The notes below the pieces were generated by a model. That model was not told the origin of the DNA. It did not search any database and was given only the letters and a program-made list of their open reading frames with translations. A program made the translations under genes and the position numbers. 17,306 bases of DNA, from assembly GCA_031285975.1 (NCBI GenBank), contig JAITVE010000103.1:1-17306 (forward strand), in the 5' to 3' direction. Below are positions 1 to 9,505 of this stretch, one piece after another; the first letter of the stretch is position 1; each line of letters starts with the position of its first letter. Source of the DNA: Candidatus Adiutrix sp. Its GTDB lineage: Bacteria > Desulfobacterota > Desulfarculia > Adiutricales > Adiutricaceae.

Positions 1-177
1 CTTTTCCGGCTGGGAGCTTTTCACCGCCGCCGCCTGGTCATCGTCTCGGGCCTGCTTCCCAGCGAAGGCGACCGCCTCCTGGCCGCCCTGCAAAGCATCG
101 GCCTGACCCTGATAGACCAAATCCGCACCGACCGCTGGATCACCATGCTCTGCTTCAATCCCAACGCGGGCGACTGA
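1..177 (+). CDS. prmA: Ribosomal protein L11 methyltransferase, 3' end (partial)
   Basis: Frame 1 is open from the window edge to TGA at 175-177, giving the last 58 residues of a protein. The segment VIVSGLLPSEGDRLLAAL followed by a short linker and DRWITMLC matches the way PrmA enzymes end: a final Rossmann strand and helix (ISGLL...), then a closing strand with a Trp. PrmA is the S-adenosylmethionine-dependent methyltransferase that methylates ribosomal protein L11 in the cytoplasm. The SAM-binding motifs would lie upstream, outside the window, so the assignment rests on the C-terminal pattern alone. Another class I methyltransferase is possible. Confidence 0.6.
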   Translation, partial: LFRLGAFHRRRLVIVSGLLPSEGDRLLAALQSIGLTLIDQIRTDRWITMLCFNPNAGD

Positions 178-212
178 ATCTTTCACGCCACGGCAACCGA
201 ATGGAGACCACT

Positions 213-578
213 ATGAGCGAGACGAACGACGAAAAAAAAGGCGGCAGACTAAACTCATTGGCATACTTTATCGGCTGGTGGGAGATTAGCTGGTTTCTGA
301 TTGCGGTGACAGTTATTGCCTTCGCTATTTTCTTAGAAGTCATTGGTAATTTTGACTTTTATTTTGAGTACACAAAAACTCAGTTCGGGCAATTTGAATA
401 TGCGGCCCCCATAGCAACAGGAATTTTCTTACTGATTTTTGCAATCCACGCATTCAAGCCTCGAAAAAAAGAAAGGCCGGTGCTTGACTATATCGCGGCG
501 CTGATAGTTGCCTCCCTCCTCACCACCATTATAATAGCCGCCGTCTCATTAACCGTGTCTGCCATGCCTGTCATATAA
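213..578 (+). CDS. Small membrane protein of unknown function
   Basis: This is a 121-residue protein that I do not recognise. The start at 213 (MSETNDEKK) is preferred over the in-frame ATG at 201 because GGAG at 203-206 lies six bases upstream of it and would fall inside the longer version. A charged N-terminus is followed by three hydrophobic segments, roughly residues 24-46, 63-82 and 90-116, with a basic loop (KPRKKER) between the second and third. An inner-membrane protein is therefore expected. The gene is clearly AT-richer than secA next to it, suggesting acquisition. It starts 35 bases after the prmA-like stop codon and may be cotranscribed with it. No catalytic motif is visible. Confidence 0.55.
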   Translation: MSETNDEKKGGRLNSLAYFIGWWEISWFLIAVTVIAFAIFLEVIGNFDFYFEYTKTQFGQFEYAAPIATGIFLLIFAIHAFKPRKKERPVLDYIAALIVASLLTTIIIAAVSLTVSAMPVI

Positions 579-822
579 TACACCCTCAATGTTCAAGAAA
601 CGAATCCCCACACCGCCACCGCAACGCCACTTGTTTGAGGCGTTCAGCCGAGTTGTGGCGTTGCTGCACGGCCGCCACTGATTCACTAGCCGACACGCAG
701 ATCCAGGGGCGCGCAGCCCCTGGCGCGCGGAGAGACCAGAGCGGGCTTCGCGAAACGCCCTCTCTGGCGGGGCTTGGGGCCGCGCCCCATACTTTGCCAG
801 AATCTTCACCCGCGCAGCGCAC
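579..822. repeat. Gene-free stretch with several GC-rich palindromes
   Basis: No convincing gene lies between the small membrane gene and the secA terminator. The stretch holds a perfect 10-bp inverted repeat (621-630 with 655-664), a perfect 8-bp hairpin CCAGGGGC/GCCCCTGG (703-710 with 716-723), an 11-bp hairpin with one mismatch starting CCAGAG around 734-765, and a GGGGC/GCCCC hairpin near 768-788. None has a T-tract, so they are not obvious intrinsic terminators. They resemble the REP-like palindromic elements found between convergent genes. A second copy of the whole cluster was not found in the window. Confidence 0.45.
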
Positions 823-858
823 AAAAAAACCCCGAACGACTCACCTCGCTCGGGGTTT
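823..858 (-). terminator. Intrinsic terminator of secA
   Basis: On the minus strand a 13-bp stem (one G.U pair, arms 827-839 and 846-858, 6-base loop) is followed directly by seven T residues (829-823). It lies about 20 bases after the secA stop codon and is the expected end of its transcript. Confidence 0.9.
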
Positions 859-877
859 CCATCTCAGCCAACGGCAA

Positions 878-3409
<2,532 letters not shown>

Positions 3410-3431
3410 GTATATCCCCTATGATATAGCC

Positions 3432-3469
3432 AAAAAAAATAATAACCCCGTAAAGTCCGGGGTTATTAT
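3432..3469 (-). terminator. Strong intrinsic terminator just upstream of the secA start
   Basis: On the minus strand a perfect 12-bp stem (arms 3439-3450 and 3458-3469, 7-base loop) is followed by a run of T (3438-3432). It would end the M23 peptidase transcript. Only 22 bases separate the T-run from the secA ATG, including the secA ribosome-binding site, so it may also act as an attenuator of secA. Confidence 0.9.
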
Positions 3470-3506
3470 AGAGAAAGACAGGCCGGATGGCAACGGTAGT
3501 TTTCGC

Positions 3507-4643
3507 TCAGTCAGAAGCGTCGCTTTCTCCGGCTGAAGGGGCTGCCCGCGGTTCCGCAGAGGTTGCGGGCGCGGCGGCTGCGGGCTCGTCCGCCGCCACG
3601 GGCTCAGGGTCAGGCAGGGCTTGGGCCCCGGCTTTAAAAACAACGTTCTCAGCCACCGCCACCGGGAGCATTTTCATGGGGTCAACGGCCACGCCGCCCA
3701 GAATGGTTTCATAGTGCAGGTGGGGGCCGGTGGAGCGGCCGCTGTTGCCGGTGAGGGCGATATTCTGGCCCCGGGCCACCTGAGCGCCCGGCTCCACCAG
3801 GGCTTCGGAGAGGTGGGCATAGCGGGTCACCAGGCCATAGCCGTGGTCAACGGTCACAAGCAGGCCATAGCCGCCGGACTGGCCCACGGAAAGCACCGTG
3901 CCGTCCGCCGGGGCCTTCACCGTGGTGCCCATGGGGGCCGGGATATCAAGCCCCCGGTGCAGTTCAATATTGCTGCCGAAAGGCGACTGGCGGCGGCCGA
4001 AATCAGCCGAGATGCGGCGCGGCAGCGGCAGCTCCAGCGGGGTGGAAGCCAGGATGGAGCGGGCCTCGGAGATATTGTCCTTCAAGGCCGCCAGGTAGTG
4101 GCCCGTGTCGTCGGACTCCATCATCAGGCGATCCAAATCCCGGTGCATACCTTTGATGATGTTGCGGGCGCTGCCCGCCACGGCGGCGGTGGAAAGAGCC
4201 CCGGCCAGGTGCTCGGCGCCGCCCACCCCGTTGGGGCTGTCGGCCCAGGCCACGGTGGCGTGCAACTGGGGCAATAATTCGCTGAGAGGGGTATTTTCAG
4301 ACACGCCCAGTTGTTGGGCGACTTCGGCGGTCAGGCTGGCCAGTTCCATTTCGCTGGCCTTGATTTGGCTGAGGCGGGAGTCGAGACCGGCCACGCGCTC
4401 GGCAAAAACGTCCAACTGGGCCTGCTGGGAAGCGTTGGTGAAGCGCAGGGCTTCCAGTTCCGCCGACTGGTCAACCACATTGACCAGGGCCTGGTGGCTG
4501 CGGAAGGAATAGAGCCCCAGCCCGGCGATAACGGCCAAAAGGCCCAGGCCCAGGACAGGCAAAGTCCAGGGCCGAACCTGGAGATTGCGCACCCGGCCGC
4601 CGTCGTTGGGTATAATACAGACGCTGAGTTTTTTCTTGTGCAA
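3507..4643 (-). CDS. M23 family metallopeptidase (murein endopeptidase-like), membrane anchored
   Basis: The 378-residue product has a basic N-terminus, one membrane segment (about 27-46), a probable coiled coil (about 50-112), a linker, and an M23/LytM peptidase domain (about 205-328). The zinc ligands of active LytM enzymes are present: His229 and Asp233 in HRGLD, and His310 in GPHLH; His277 in YAHLS is the usual catalytic partner. It should therefore cut peptidoglycan cross-bridges in the periplasm, or act in envelope division or shape control. The C-terminal 35 residues are Ala/Pro/Glu-rich and probably disordered. The start codon is TTG at 4643, with GGAG seven bases upstream; no better ATG is in frame near it. 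The gene precedes secA but is terminated before it. Confidence 0.85.
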   Translation of the reverse strand: MHKKKLSVCIIPNDGGRVRNLQVRPWTLPVLGLGLLAVIAGLGLYSFRSHQALVNVVDQSAELEALRFTNASQQAQLDVFAERVAGLDSRLSQIKASEMELASLTAEVAQQLGVSENTPLSELLPQLHATVAWADSPNGVGGAEHLAGALSTAAVAGSARNIIKGMHRDLDRLMMESDDTGHYLAALKDNISEARSILASTPLELPLPRRISADFGRRQSPFGSNIELHRGLDIPAPMGTTVKAPADGTVLSVGQSGGYGLLVTVDHGYGLVTRYAHLSEALVEPGAQVARGQNIALTGNSGRSTGPHLHYETILGGVAVDPMKMLPVAVAENVVFKAGAQALPDPEPVAADEPAAAAPATSAEPRAAPSAGESDASD

Positions 4644-4719
4644 AATGAGTCTCCAGAACGGCTGCGCCCCGAGCGGGCCAACCGTGGCTTACGAAGTATA
4701 AGCCCGTCTTTATGTCCTT

Positions 4720-4748
4720 TTTTTACCACATTACGAGCCTCAAATCAA
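4720..4748 (-). promoter_or_regulatory. Possible promoter of the M23 peptidase gene
   Basis: On the minus strand TTGATT (4748-4743) and TAAAAA (4725-4720) are spaced by 17 bases, downstream of the terminator at 4781-4835 and about 75 bases upstream of the TTG start. The -10 match is modest. Confidence 0.3.
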
Positions 4749-4780
4749 GCCCGAAAAGCCCTCTCCCGTCAAAATACATG

Positions 4781-4835
4781 AAAAAACAGCCGCTTCGGCC
4801 CCACATCTTGAGTTATTGGGGGACGGAGCGGCTGT
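4781..4835 (-). terminator. Intrinsic terminator of the HD/lipoprotein operon
   Basis: On the minus strand a 9-bp outer stem (arms 4786-4794 and 4827-4835), with further CG/GGGG-CCCC pairing inside, is followed by six T residues (4786-4781). It lies about 60 bases after the stop of the lipoprotein gene ending at 4898. Confidence 0.8.
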
Positions 4836-4897
4836 GAAGCGAAAAAGACAAGTTCGCAATTTCTTTAAAAAAATCCCGGATAATTAAAGGCTGTTAA

Positions 4898-5347
4898 CTA
4901 TTGCCGAACCCAGGCCCGGGTTTCCAGGCGGATATGCTGGACGCCGCTGGTGCGGGCGGGCATGACCGTAATTTCAAAGCTGCCCTCGGCCCCCTCGGGC
5001 AGATAGGTGGGGGCCAGGAAGGAGTCCCCCTGCCCCACGGGCCGCCCGGCTTCGTCATAGGCCACGGCAGAAAAGGTGACGGCCTGCACCGGGGCCCCGG
5101 TATTGTTGCGCACCGTGCCGGTAAAGCGCATATGCCCGCCGCCGTTGAGATAGGCCCAGGTGAAATTCACCACGTCGAGGGCCAGGGTCTCCGGCACGCG
5201 CAGGGCCACATCCGAGTCAATGACCGGTTTCACCGGCGCGGTGGTGGGGAGGCCCCCCAGGCAGCCCGCCATCATGACCAGCATAACCGCCAGCGGCAGA
5301 AGGCGGGCGAACAATTTCCAGCGCTCAACAAATTTAGCGGATATCAT
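4898..5347 (-). CDS. Lipoprotein with a FxLYD-like beta-sandwich domain (copy 2 of a tandem pair)
   Basis: This is a 149-residue protein with a basic N-terminus, a hydrophobic signal segment and a lipobox MMAGC with Cys29 as the lipidated residue, so it is predicted to be an envelope lipoprotein. The mature part has the pattern of small FxLYD/DUF3426-type beta domains: an NxT turn (VRNNTGAPV), then a Phe-x-Ala-x-x-Tyr-Asp-Glu strand and a final GSFEI strand. Its sequence closely parallels that of the gene at 5372-5782; both share WAYL, NNT, DEAG.PV, LP.G..GSF and SG..H.RL at matching positions. The start has GGAGG seven bases upstream. It begins 24 bases after the neighbour's stop, so the two are cotranscribed. 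The molecular role is unknown. Confidence 0.75.
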   Translation of the reverse strand: MISAKFVERWKLFARLLPLAVMLVMMAGCLGGLPTTAPVKPVIDSDVALRVPETLALDVVNFTWAYLNGGGHMRFTGTVRNNTGAPVQAVTFSAVAYDEAGRPVGQGDSFLAPTYLPEGAEGSFEITVMPARTSGVQHIRLETRAWVRQ

Positions 5348-5371
5348 CGACGGCCTCCATATACTATATCA

Positions 5372-5782
5372 CTATTCAGGGACAGCCTTGGTCAGCAGGC
5401 GCAGGTGCCGGATGCCCGAGGGGCGGCTGGTTTGGGCCACAATGCGGAAGGAGCCCTGCCCGCCCGCCGGGAGCAGGACCGGGCTGACGGCAGATTCGCC
5501 CAGGGCCACCGGGGCGCCCGCTTCATCAAACAGCATGGCGAAGAAGGTGACCTGGTACTGGTCGCGCCGGGTGTTGTTCTGGGCCCGACCGGTGATTTCC
5601 AGGCGGCCGTTGGGCAGGTAGGCCCAGGAAAAATCGGTGACGTCCACCTGCAAGCTGTTGGGGGCCCGCTCAATAACATTGGCCGTTATCGGGCCCTTGT
5701 ACACATTATTCGGTTTGGAACAGCCGCCCAAGCCCAGGGCGACCGTGAGCACCAGCGTGGGAATTATGAATTTTTTCAACAT
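5372..5782 (-). CDS. Lipoprotein with a FxLYD-like beta-sandwich domain (copy 1 of a tandem pair)
   Basis: I start this gene at 5782, giving 136 residues. From there the protein begins MLKKFIIPTLVL, a proper lipoprotein signal, with lipobox LGGC and Cys21. The longer in-frame version would bury the signal peptide. The mature domain is homologous to the next gene downstream (4898-5347), with the same spacing of WAYLPNG, NNT, FDEAGAPV, LPAGGQGSF and SGIRHLRL. The ribosome-binding site is weak (GGA six bases upstream). The gene lies 54 bases after the HD hydrolase stop, so HD hydrolase and both lipoproteins probably form one operon ended by the terminator at 4781-4835. The domain suggests protein-protein or surface interactions, without further evidence. 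Confidence 0.75.
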   Translation of the reverse strand: MLKKFIIPTLVLTVALGLGGCSKPNNVYKGPITANVIERAPNSLQVDVTDFSWAYLPNGRLEITGRAQNNTRRDQYQVTFFAMLFDEAGAPVALGESAVSPVLLPAGGQGSFRIVAQTSRPSGIRHLRLLTKAVPE

Positions 5783-5836
5783 AGTATCCGTTCTGTGTGG
5801 ATTGTGTATCTGACTATGAATGCGCCTCAGCAAAAA

Positions 5837-6391
5837 TTAGGCGTTGTCCAGGGGAATCATGGCCTCCACGGCCAGGGCCATGAAGTCGGCCAGGGGCAGG
5901 CCGATTTGCTCGCAGAGCCGGATGTGGTCGCGGTTGACGCTGCGGGCAAAGGCCTTGTCCTTCATTTTTTTCACGGCGGAGGCGGGCTTGACGTTGGCGA
6001 TTTTTTTGTCGGGCTGCACCATGGCGGCGGCGGCGATGAGGCCGGTGACCACCTCGCCGCAGGTCAGGGCCAGATCAAGCTGCGTGTCGCGGCTGAGGCC
6101 GAGCATTTCGGCGTTATGGCGCTCAATGGCCGCCAGTTCCTCGGGGGCAAAGCCTTTGTCCGCCAGATACTCGGCGGTTTTCAGGCCGTGGAGCTCGGGA
6201 GTCTCGGCGGTTTCGGCGTAATCCAGGTCATGCAAAAGGCCCAGCACCGCCCAGCGGCCGGCCTCCGCTTCGCCCTTGCCGAGCCTCAAGGCCAGGGCCC
6301 GCATCACCAATTCCGAGGCCCGGCTGTGCCGCCGCAGGGCTTCGGACTCCAAGTGCTTTTCCATCAACGCCAAAGCTTCGCTTCTGTCCAT
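5837..6391 (-). CDS. HD-domain predicted metal-dependent phosphohydrolase
   Basis: I start at 6391 (MDRSEALAL), because GGGAG precedes that ATG closely and the protein upstream of it looks non-coding; this gives 184 residues. The HD superfamily signature is clear: His22 (RHSRASE), the His54-Asp55 pair in LLHDLDYAET, His68 and His92 (ERHN), and an acidic helix near 106-113. Such proteins bind one or two metal ions and hydrolyse phosphate esters, often of nucleotides. The Lys-rich segment near 129-150 (KKMKDKAFARSVNRD) is typical of one uncharacterised branch of short HD proteins. The substrate cannot be told from sequence. It is first in a probable operon with the two lipoproteins. Confidence 0.8.
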   Translation of the reverse strand: MDRSEALALMEKHLESEALRRHSRASELVMRALALRLGKGEAEAGRWAVLGLLHDLDYAETAETPELHGLKTAEYLADKGFAPEELAAIERHNAEMLGLSRDTQLDLALTCGEVVTGLIAAAAMVQPDKKIANVKPASAVKKMKDKAFARSVNRDHIRLCEQIGLPLADFMALAVEAMIPLDNA

Positions 6392-6600
6392 CGAACTCCC
6401 CCTGTCCTTCGAGAGCAGCACGGCGGGCAACGCTCCGCCGCCGTCATGACCTGGCGTAGCCCCGGGAGGGCAACGCGTACCGTCACAGCAAACAGGCAAT
6501 CGCGGAGAGCAGTGCGCCCCGCGATTCCTCAATCCTCAGCCGGGCGCGGCCTGCGCCGCACCCTCAGCGTCATCCGGCCACATTCGCCGGAAGCCGCTTC
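6392..6600. repeat. Intergenic stretch with clustered inverted repeats
   Basis: No gene is visible. The stretch contains ACGGCGG/CCGCCGT near 6419-6447, a perfect 8-bp repeat AATCGCGG/CCGCGATT (6498-6505 with 6519-6526), and TCCGGC/GCCGGA near 6572-6594. None carries a T-tract, so they are more like intergenic palindromic elements than intrinsic terminators. Confidence 0.35.
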
Positions 6601-6894
6601 TTACAGATACTTGCGGGTTTCCCGTTTCAGGCGGCCGACCTGGCGGCGCAGTTCGTGGCGGGCCTTTTTGTCGGTGGTTTCCGCCAGCTTGGCTTTCAGG
6701 GCCACGATTTCCGGCTTGAACTGGCGGGGGTTGGCTTTTTCCGCCTCGGCGGCCACGGGCTGGTCGGAAGCCTTTTTAACGGCCACAAGCAGCTCGAAGC
6801 GGTTCATGGCTTTGAAGCCTTCGATTTCTTTAGCTTTATCTTTCAGTTCGTTGAAAGTGAGTTCGGACAGATTGACAGCCTTTTTCGCGGCCAT
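6601..6894 (-). CDS. Small protein with a Rho N-terminal (SAP-like) domain
   Basis: I start at 6894 (MAAKKAVNLS), giving 97 residues, with AGAGG about nine bases upstream; the longer open frame upstream overlaps the promoter and is not needed. Residues 7-41 (LSELTFNELKDKAKE followed by a helix ending in VAVKKA) match the Rho termination factor N-terminal helical domain, a small nucleic-acid-associated fold. The second half is a basic, helical, probably coiled-coil tail (LKAKLAE, HELRRQVGRLKRETRKYL). It lacks the RNA-binding CSD and the ATPase of Rho itself, so it is not the termination factor but a stand-alone relative. RNA or DNA binding is likely, the function unknown. It has its own promoter at 6995-7023. 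Confidence 0.7.
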   Translation of the reverse strand: MAAKKAVNLSELTFNELKDKAKEIEGFKAMNRFELLVAVKKASDQPVAAEAEKANPRQFKPEIVALKAKLAETTDKKARHELRRQVGRLKRETRKYL

Positions 6895-6994
6895 TTCATT
6901 CACCTCTGAGATTGTGTAAATACTCGCCGACGGCTTCACCGCCGGAACCCGGTATGCGAACCGAAAAACCCGGCCCGATGCTGGAAAAAAGCAT

Positions 6995-7023
6995 ATTGTA
7001 CCCGAAAGCTCCGGCCTTGGCAA
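6995..7023 (-). promoter_or_regulatory. Sigma70-type promoter of the Rho-N-domain gene
   Basis: On the minus strand TTGCCA (7023-7018), a 17-base spacer, and TACAAT (7000-6995) match the -35 and -10 consensus at five of six positions each. It lies just after the terminator at 7039-7061 and about 100 bases before the gene start. Confidence 0.65.
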
Positions 7024-7038
7024 GAAAATCCGTCCGAC

Positions 7039-7061
7039 AAAAAGCCCCGGAAGCCAGGGCT
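7039..7061 (-). terminator. Intrinsic terminator after the gene at 7085-7534
   Basis: On the minus strand AGCCCTGG pairs with CCGGGGCT (one G.U pair, 3-base loop, 7061-7043) and is followed by five T residues (7043-7039). It lies about 25 bases after the stop codon. Confidence 0.75.
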
Positions 7062-7084
7062 GAATAGTCAGGCCGCTGCTTTTT

Positions 7085-7534
7085 TTATCCGTCCAAACCT
7101 ATGTCGCCACAAAATTGATGCTCATTGACAGATACATCCAAAATGTGATCGGGGAAATGCGTATCGCCAAAAGCAATATCTGCGGAGAGTTTTGCGTCTT
7201 TATCCACATATATTTTCACGCCATATATCTCCAAGGCTTCATACCACGCATCATCGGCCCGAGCTGAGTTTCCTGCGGCGACATGCGCATTATAAAACGC
7301 GATAAGGTCATTTTTACATTCAAATCCCAGCCAATTGATATAGCCGCTAATTTGGGGGAGGCAGTTTTCCAAGGCAAGACCGTTGTGGATGGCGACGATA
7401 AAGGATTCGCCATCCGGCTCACAATGAAGCGTTTTTCCAAAAATGACGCACGGCCCGCTCACTTCATAGCTTTTCCAATCCTGGTCAGAGTACTTTTCTA
7501 CAAAGCTCTGTATGGCATATTGCGGCTTTTGCAT
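7085..7534 (-). CDS. Uncharacterised small cytosolic protein, possibly immunity-like
   Basis: I start at 7534 (MQKPQYAIQ), giving 149 residues; the in-frame extension upstream is Pro/Arg-rich and is simply the antisense-like continuation of the rmlD end. There is no signal peptide or membrane segment. The fold looks mixed alpha/beta, with WYEALEIYGVKIYVD, then ADIAFGD and PDHILDVSV near the C-terminus. This general pattern recalls DUF2004/DUF6985-type single-domain proteins often found near toxins as immunity proteins, but I cannot assign a family. The gene is visibly AT-richer than its neighbours and lies 14 bases after the rmlD stop on the same strand. No toxin partner is seen nearby. The ribosome-binding site is poor. 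Confidence 0.6.
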   Translation of the reverse strand: MQKPQYAIQSFVEKYSDQDWKSYEVSGPCVIFGKTLHCEPDGESFIVAIHNGLALENCLPQISGYINWLGFECKNDLIAFYNAHVAAGNSARADDAWYEALEIYGVKIYVDKDAKLSADIAFGDTHFPDHILDVSVNEHQFCGDIGLDG

Positions 7535-7548
7535 AAGGTGACGCCCCC

Positions 7549-8528
7549 TCAATCCCGCTGGCGGGGGATGACGTTCATTTGGGGGAGGAGGCGGCGGCCC
7601 AGGATTGGCCTTGGGGGCGCGGCGGCGGGGACGTGGCTGCGGGTCCACGTCCAGAGCACGCGGTCTACGTAATATTGCCAGGGGGGCGGGGTCAGCCCGA
7701 AAGTCTCGTGGAATTTCTCGGTGGAGAGGCGGGAATTGGCCGGGCGTTTGGCCGGGCGGGCGGTCTCGTCCGCCGAGCGGGGCTTGACCCGTTCCGGGGT
7801 CGTCAACAGGTTCCAGCCCAGTTCCAGGGCCCGCCGCACCACATAAACCGCATAGCCGTGCCAGCTTACGTCCCCGGACGAGGTGAGGTTGTAGAGCCCG
7901 GAAAAGCGGCCGCCGCCCTCCCCGGCCCGCAGGGCCTGGTCGAGGGCCAGGGCCGTGGCGCTGGACAAGAGTTCCACACTGGTGGGGCTGCCGAACTGGT
8001 CGTCCACCACCGTGAGGCTGTCTTCTTTGGAGGCCAGGTCGAGGATGGCTTTGGGGAAGTTGCGGCCATCCGCCGAGAACACCCAGGCGGTGCGGAAAAT
8101 CAGGTGGCGGCAGCCGCTGTTCTGGATGGCCAGGTCGCCGTCGAGCTTGCTTTGGCCATAGACGTTCAGGGGCGCGGGGGCGTCGTCTTCGGTGTAGGGG
8201 CCGTCTTTGCGGCCGTCGAAGACGTAGTCGGTGGAATAGTGCACCAGCCAGGCGTCCAGCTCCTTGGCCAGGCGGGCCAGGAGGCCGGGGGCCTCGGCGT
8301 TGACCAAATGGGCCAGTTCGGGCTCGGATTCGGCCTTATCCACCTGGGTGTGGGCGGCGGCGTTGATGATGATGCGGGGCCGCGTTTCCGCACCAAATGT
8401 TCCAGCGATTCCAGGCGGGAGAGGTCGGCCTCTTCGCGCCCGAAATGGCAAACCCGGCCCAGCGCGGACAGGCTGGCCCCTAATTCCCAGCCCAGTTGCC
8501 CCTGGGCCCCCAATAATAAGATAGTCAT
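7549..8528 (-). pseudogene. rmlD: dTDP-4-dehydrorhamnose reductase, frameshifted
   Basis: The N-terminus (MTILLLGAQGQLGWEL, start 8528, GGAGG-like site upstream) has the Rossmann GxxGQLG motif at residues 7-13. After about residue 51 (LVRKRGP) homology jumps to another frame: RIIINAAAHTQVDKAESEPE, then HYSTDYVFDG, the catalytic YGQSK (Tyr-x-x-x-Lys), and FHETFGLTPP near the end. One extra base in the four-C run at 8379-8376 would restore a single ~326-residue frame. RmlD performs the last step of dTDP-L-rhamnose synthesis for surface polysaccharide. The C-terminal 30 residues after the usual family end are Pro/Arg-rich. No other rhamnose genes are in the window. Either a real inactivating frameshift or a sequencing error in a homopolymer would explain this. 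Confidence 0.85.
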
Positions 8529-8607
8529 TGTCTCCCTCCGCCTCAACGCATTCTCCGCGAAGTATAGCCCGAATAAGCCAAAAATGAAAGCTGTCCTGTT
8601 TGCGGCC

Positions 8608-9226
8608 CAGGGCAAGAGCGTGTTAAGCTGTCTGGAACTGGCGTATCAATTGCATTAGGTAGTCTGTGTTTCGGGCAGCCATTTTACGTTTTCGACTTAT
8701 TCCCGCTTTTTTGCTCTGGTCTTTTTTTATGATGTTGAGGCTCAAGCGGCGCAAGACAGTAAAAAATTCAGCGCCATTCTGACGTCTTATGCGACACTCA
8801 TCTTCGCGGTAAGACATATCCAAACTCCAATGCAAACTATTCTCAATCAGCCAATGACTTCTGACTGCATTGAGCGCTTTTTTTGCATCAACTTCCAGAC
8901 TGCTGATAAAATAACGTGTTTCTTCCGTCACCGTTCCATCACTCATTTCACGGCGGCTTAAAATTTCAACCACGCTCTTTATTCCCCGCCAGCGCTCCCC
9001 ATCCGGCAACCACTCCGAATTTATCTCTATCTGGCGGCAACATCTGCTTTCTATACGTCCATGATCCTTGGTGATTTCTTCATGGCAATCAGACTTCAAT
9101 TCCGCCGGGGGCTCTTGGAATATTTGTTGCACTTCTTCATTCAACGTTGGCTGGTTATCCTTGACCGCCAGCACGTAATCACCGCCACGCTCTATTATCT
9201 TTTCCGTTATCGCCGTTTGGCAGTCC
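8608..9226 (-). mobile_element. Remnant of an ISAs1-family insertion sequence
   Basis: This span covers the C-terminal half of an ISAs1-type transposase plus a short non-coding end. The end beside rmlD may begin at CAGGGCAAGAGCG (8608-8620), which resembles the CAGGGC-type ends of this family as I recall them; this is not verified. The other end is lost: transposase homology stops near 9226 and no partner inverted repeat is seen. Confidence 0.5.
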
Positions 9227-9252
9227 TGACCTGCAAAGAGCTGGTCAAGCAC
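8623..9252 (-). pseudogene. ISAs1-family transposase, 5'-truncated
   Basis: The C-terminal part of a DDE transposase of the ISAs1 (H-repeat) family is visible: DCQTAITEKIIERGGDYVLA, then VKDNQPTLNEEV, YFISSLEVDAKKALNAVR and HWLIENSLHWSLDMSYREDE, the last containing the characteristic HW.IEN..HW.LD.. signature. Complete members are about 370-380 residues; here only about 200 homologous residues remain. The usual upstream region with the first catalytic Asp (VTIDAMGCQ context) is missing, and the sequence before DCQTAI no longer resembles the family. The element is therefore a dead remnant. It sits directly upstream of rmlD and may have disturbed its promoter. Confidence 0.85.
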
Positions 9253-9378
9253 AGAAGTAGCGGTCTGACCATAAGATTTTACGGCAAAAACGGGGATAGA
9301 ACCTATGAACTGCCAGCGGTCTATATTGACGACTATCTCTCAGTGCTGGAGGAAGGAGGCTACACAGGCTTAAAATAA
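9227..9378 (+). pseudogene. Possible 3' fragment of an unknown gene cut by the IS remnant
   Basis: Right beyond the transposase breakpoint a + strand frame reads GLTIRFYGKNGDRTYELP then AVYIDDYLSVLEEGGYTGLK and stops at 9376-9378. It looks protein-like (balanced composition, amphipathic end), and its upstream part would be replaced by the antisense of the transposase. I do not recognise the family. The opposite strand is also open for part of the stretch, so this remains uncertain. Confidence 0.3.
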
Positions 9379-9429
9379 CGTGAAATAATGAGAAATGAGA
9401 CGCCGAACACGTCCGCTGGGATGTGGCGG

Positions 9430-9470
9430 GAGGGGCCGGGAAGAGTATGGGCGCTCTTTCCGGCCCTCTT
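9430..9470 (+). terminator. Long hairpin, possible terminator
   Basis: A 15-bp stem with one bulged G (arms 9430-9445 and 9454-9468, 8-base loop) is followed on the + strand by TTGCTTG, a weak T-tract. It lies between the + strand fragment ending at 9378 and the DUF456 gene end at 9506, and could serve either direction. Confidence 0.4.
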
Positions 9471-9505
9471 GCTTGAGGCTGTCCTGGCGGGGTTCCGCCG
9501 GGGGC

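Noticed and set aside
4901..6919. 672-residue open frame on the + strand
   Set aside because: It is antisense to both lipoprotein genes, the HD gene and the Rho-N gene, all of which have signal peptides, motifs and ribosome-binding sites.
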